A stretch of 64,000 bases of DNA. It comes from an uncultured Desulfatitalea sp. (GTDB taxonomy: Bacteria > Desulfobacterota > Desulfobacteria > Desulfobacterales > Desulfosarcinaceae). The notes beneath the pieces were generated by a model, which made no database searches, was not told the origin of the DNA, and saw only the letters and a program-made list of their open reading frames with translations. Positions within the stretch are counted from its first letter, which is position 1, and each line of letters begins with the position of its first letter. Shown here one piece after another: positions 62,736 to 64,000 of the stretch. The DNA is taken from the NCBI GenBank assembly GCA_937868765.1, contig CALMNL010000007.1, positions 124,001 through 188,000 on the forward strand. Reading direction: 5' to 3'. The translations under genes were made by a program, and so were the position numbers.

Positions 62736-64000
62736 ATGCGGGTGTTCAGGTTCGCTTGGTTGCTGGGGTGGATGTTTATCACCGTAGAAAGGGTTTTTGC
62801 CTGGGGCGCCGTCGAGGTGGCGTGCCCGACCCATCAGCTCATCGACCGGCAGGCATATCTGCGGTTGCAGCAGGATCCGGCGTTTCCCGAATCCGGTTTC
62901 ATGCCCCTTGATGTCATTCTCTCGCAGGAAGGGGTCTATGCCCAAGTCAGCGCCACATTGGACTTTGGCGGATCAGGTCCAGGACCGGACAGCAATGGGG
63001 CGTCCCCCTATTCCTGGCACTATTACAATCCCCTCACCGACAGAGGACGCGCGCCGGGCGCTGTTTCGCAGTTCTATTTCGATTTGCTCAATCCCCAAAG
63101 CCGAGATCGTGGCAAAGGCGCTGCCTGGGCCGCCCATTTTCTGGCCGACATGAGCGTTCCCTATCATATCGTCGGCATGCCGCGCGACGATGCGTTCAAT
63201 CGCGCCCGCGACAGCCGCGGCGTTATTGAAGTGCCTGTGACCGGCCCACTACTGCTCTACGACAACGCCATGCAGGGGGCCATTGCGCCTGAAGGCTGGG
63301 GCGGAATGTCCGACTTCTCGGCGGCTCTGGGGCTGTATGTGAACGGGCTCGCCGCAAACGAGGCCGATTGGTTCGATCCCTGGTATGCCAACGGCACCGG
63401 TATTTATGGGTCTCAGAAAATCGCCACTTCCAGTCATGTCTTGTGGGAAGGGCGTGCGGACGACAGCTATCGCGGAGCATCTTCGCTGGGCGGTTACAAC
63501 CCGGTATGGCGTAATGCCGCTCCTAATTATCTCTTCGTCGAATCCCAAACCGCGACTTCTCAAGCCGCGCAGGCCAGCCACTTTGCCGTCGAAGCGGCAC
63601 TGTTCACCAGTCGTTCCATTGAGGCGGTTTACCGTGACCCGGGCCTGGGTCTCATGGAGGCCATCCGTAACGTGGCCACCTTGTGGCGGGCTTCTTTTTC
63701 GGGTCTTCGTCCGGCCTTCAGGGTCTTGGCCGACCCCCAGCAGAATAACCGCTGCCGATTGGATTGCCGCATCAAAAACAGCGCCTCCGTCGATGCCATC
63801 AACCCCGCGGTCAGAGTCACCGTTCGCAACGGATCGCAGGCGCGCATCTATCCAGGCCGCTACGAAGGCAGCCTGGCGCCCGGTCGTGAAAGCCAATTCT
63901 CGTTCACCCTGCAAACGCAGCCCGATTCAGTTTATGACGTTTCACTGGAAACCGTGGCGGCATATCCCATTCCCGATCTGCAATATGCGGTGGCAAGGGG
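62736..64000 (+). CDS. Exported zinc-dependent phospholipase C/nuclease-like protein, partial
   Basis: Open from ATG 62736 (AAGGAG upstream) to the window edge, 421 residues without a stop, so the C-terminus is missing. A Sec signal (FRFAWLLGWMFITVERVFA) would leave mature Trp1 of WGAVEVACPTHQLI. The zinc ligands of the phospholipase C/S1-P1 fold are all recognisable: Trp1, His in CPTHQLI, His in SWHYYNP, His-Asp-His in AHFLADMSVPYHIVG, and His/Glu in SSHVLWEG. A beta-rich domain with few motifs follows. Probable secreted hydrolase of phospholipid or nucleic acid. Confidence 0.75.
   Translation, partial: MRVFRFAWLLGWMFITVERVFAWGAVEVACPTHQLIDRQAYLRLQQDPAFPESGFMPLDVILSQEGVYAQVSATLDFGGSGPGPDSNGASPYSWHYYNPLTDRGRAPGAVSQFYFDLLNPQSRDRGKGAAWAAHFLADMSVPYHIVGMPRDDAFNRARDSRGVIEVPVTGPLLLYDNAMQGAIAPEGWGGMSDFSAALGLYVNGLAANEADWFDPWYANGTGIYGSQKIATSSHVLWEGRADDSYRGASSLGGYNPVWRNAAPNYLFVESQTATSQAAQASHFAVEAALFTSRSIEAVYRDPGLGLMEAIRNVATLWRASFSGLRPAFRVLADPQQNNRCRLDCRIKNSASVDAINPAVRVTVRNGSQARIYPGRYEGSLAPGRESQFSFTLQTQPDSVYDVSLETVAAYPIPDLQYAVAR

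Overview
The window is GC-rich and densely coded. It looks like a chromosomal segment of an anaerobic Desulfobacterota bacterium, probably close to the Desulfosarcina/Desulfobacteraceae group. That placement is an inference from gene content: an rnf operon led by a multiheme cytochrome, a nif operon with nifI1/nifI2 and a clostridial/archaeal-type NifD, a TRAP transporter, NapH/DUF362-type redox proteins and GldA/GldG-type export genes. I saw no rRNA, tRNA, CRISPR array, insertion sequence or prophage.

Layout. 0-7 kb: a small STAS-like protein, then a minus-strand four-gene redox operon (DUF6599, DUF362, NapH-NapG-like polyferredoxin, Tat-dependent aldo/keto reductase) preceded by a 135-bp imperfect palindrome, then a GGDEF response regulator. 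7-16.5 kb: lepA, an aconitase-family dehydratase pair, an IclR regulator and a GlcD-type flavoprotein on the plus strand, converging on a dctPQM TRAP transporter with a structured leader. 16.6-23.5 kb: a complete rnf operon (pentaheme cytochrome, rnfC-D-G-E-A-B) whose RnfB is fused to a GltD/NfnB-like NAD(P)H oxidoreductase. 24-37 kb: a nif operon, nifH-I1-I2-D-K-E-N-B-ferredoxin-GNAT-nifV, with nifA just upstream and sigma-54-type promoter matches before nifH and nifA.

37-48 kb: a fasciclin protein, the glycine cleavage genes gcvH-gcvPA-gcvPB with lipB-lipA, and an ABC exporter of GldA/F/G type with a DUF4340 partner. 48-53 kb: a small HTH/Zn-ribbon protein, a low-molecular-weight phosphatase, a degenerate NtrC-like response regulator coupled to a B12-binding radical SAM protein, and an HD hydrolase. 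53-64 kb: 2-oxoglutarate dehydrogenase E1, E2 and E3, an ADP-forming acyl-CoA synthetase alpha-type subunit, an SDR, a serine hydrolase, and an exported zinc phospholipase C-like protein that runs off the window.

How the parts fit. Rnf and nif lie side by side, which suggests that ion-motive-force-driven ferredoxin reduction supplies nitrogenase. The RnfB fusion would let NAD(P)H or another donor enter at the same complex. The lipoylation genes lipB-lipA serve GcvH and the 2-oxoglutarate dehydrogenase E2, both encoded here, and the Lpd encoded with E2 could serve both complexes. The dehydratase/IclR/GlcD/TRAP block looks like uptake and oxidation of a hydroxy- or oxo-carboxylic acid. The most unusual items are the RnfB fusion, the perfect sigma-54 site abutting the nifA start codon, the NtrC-like protein that has lost GAFTGA and its arginine fingers, and the 5.8-kb palindrome.
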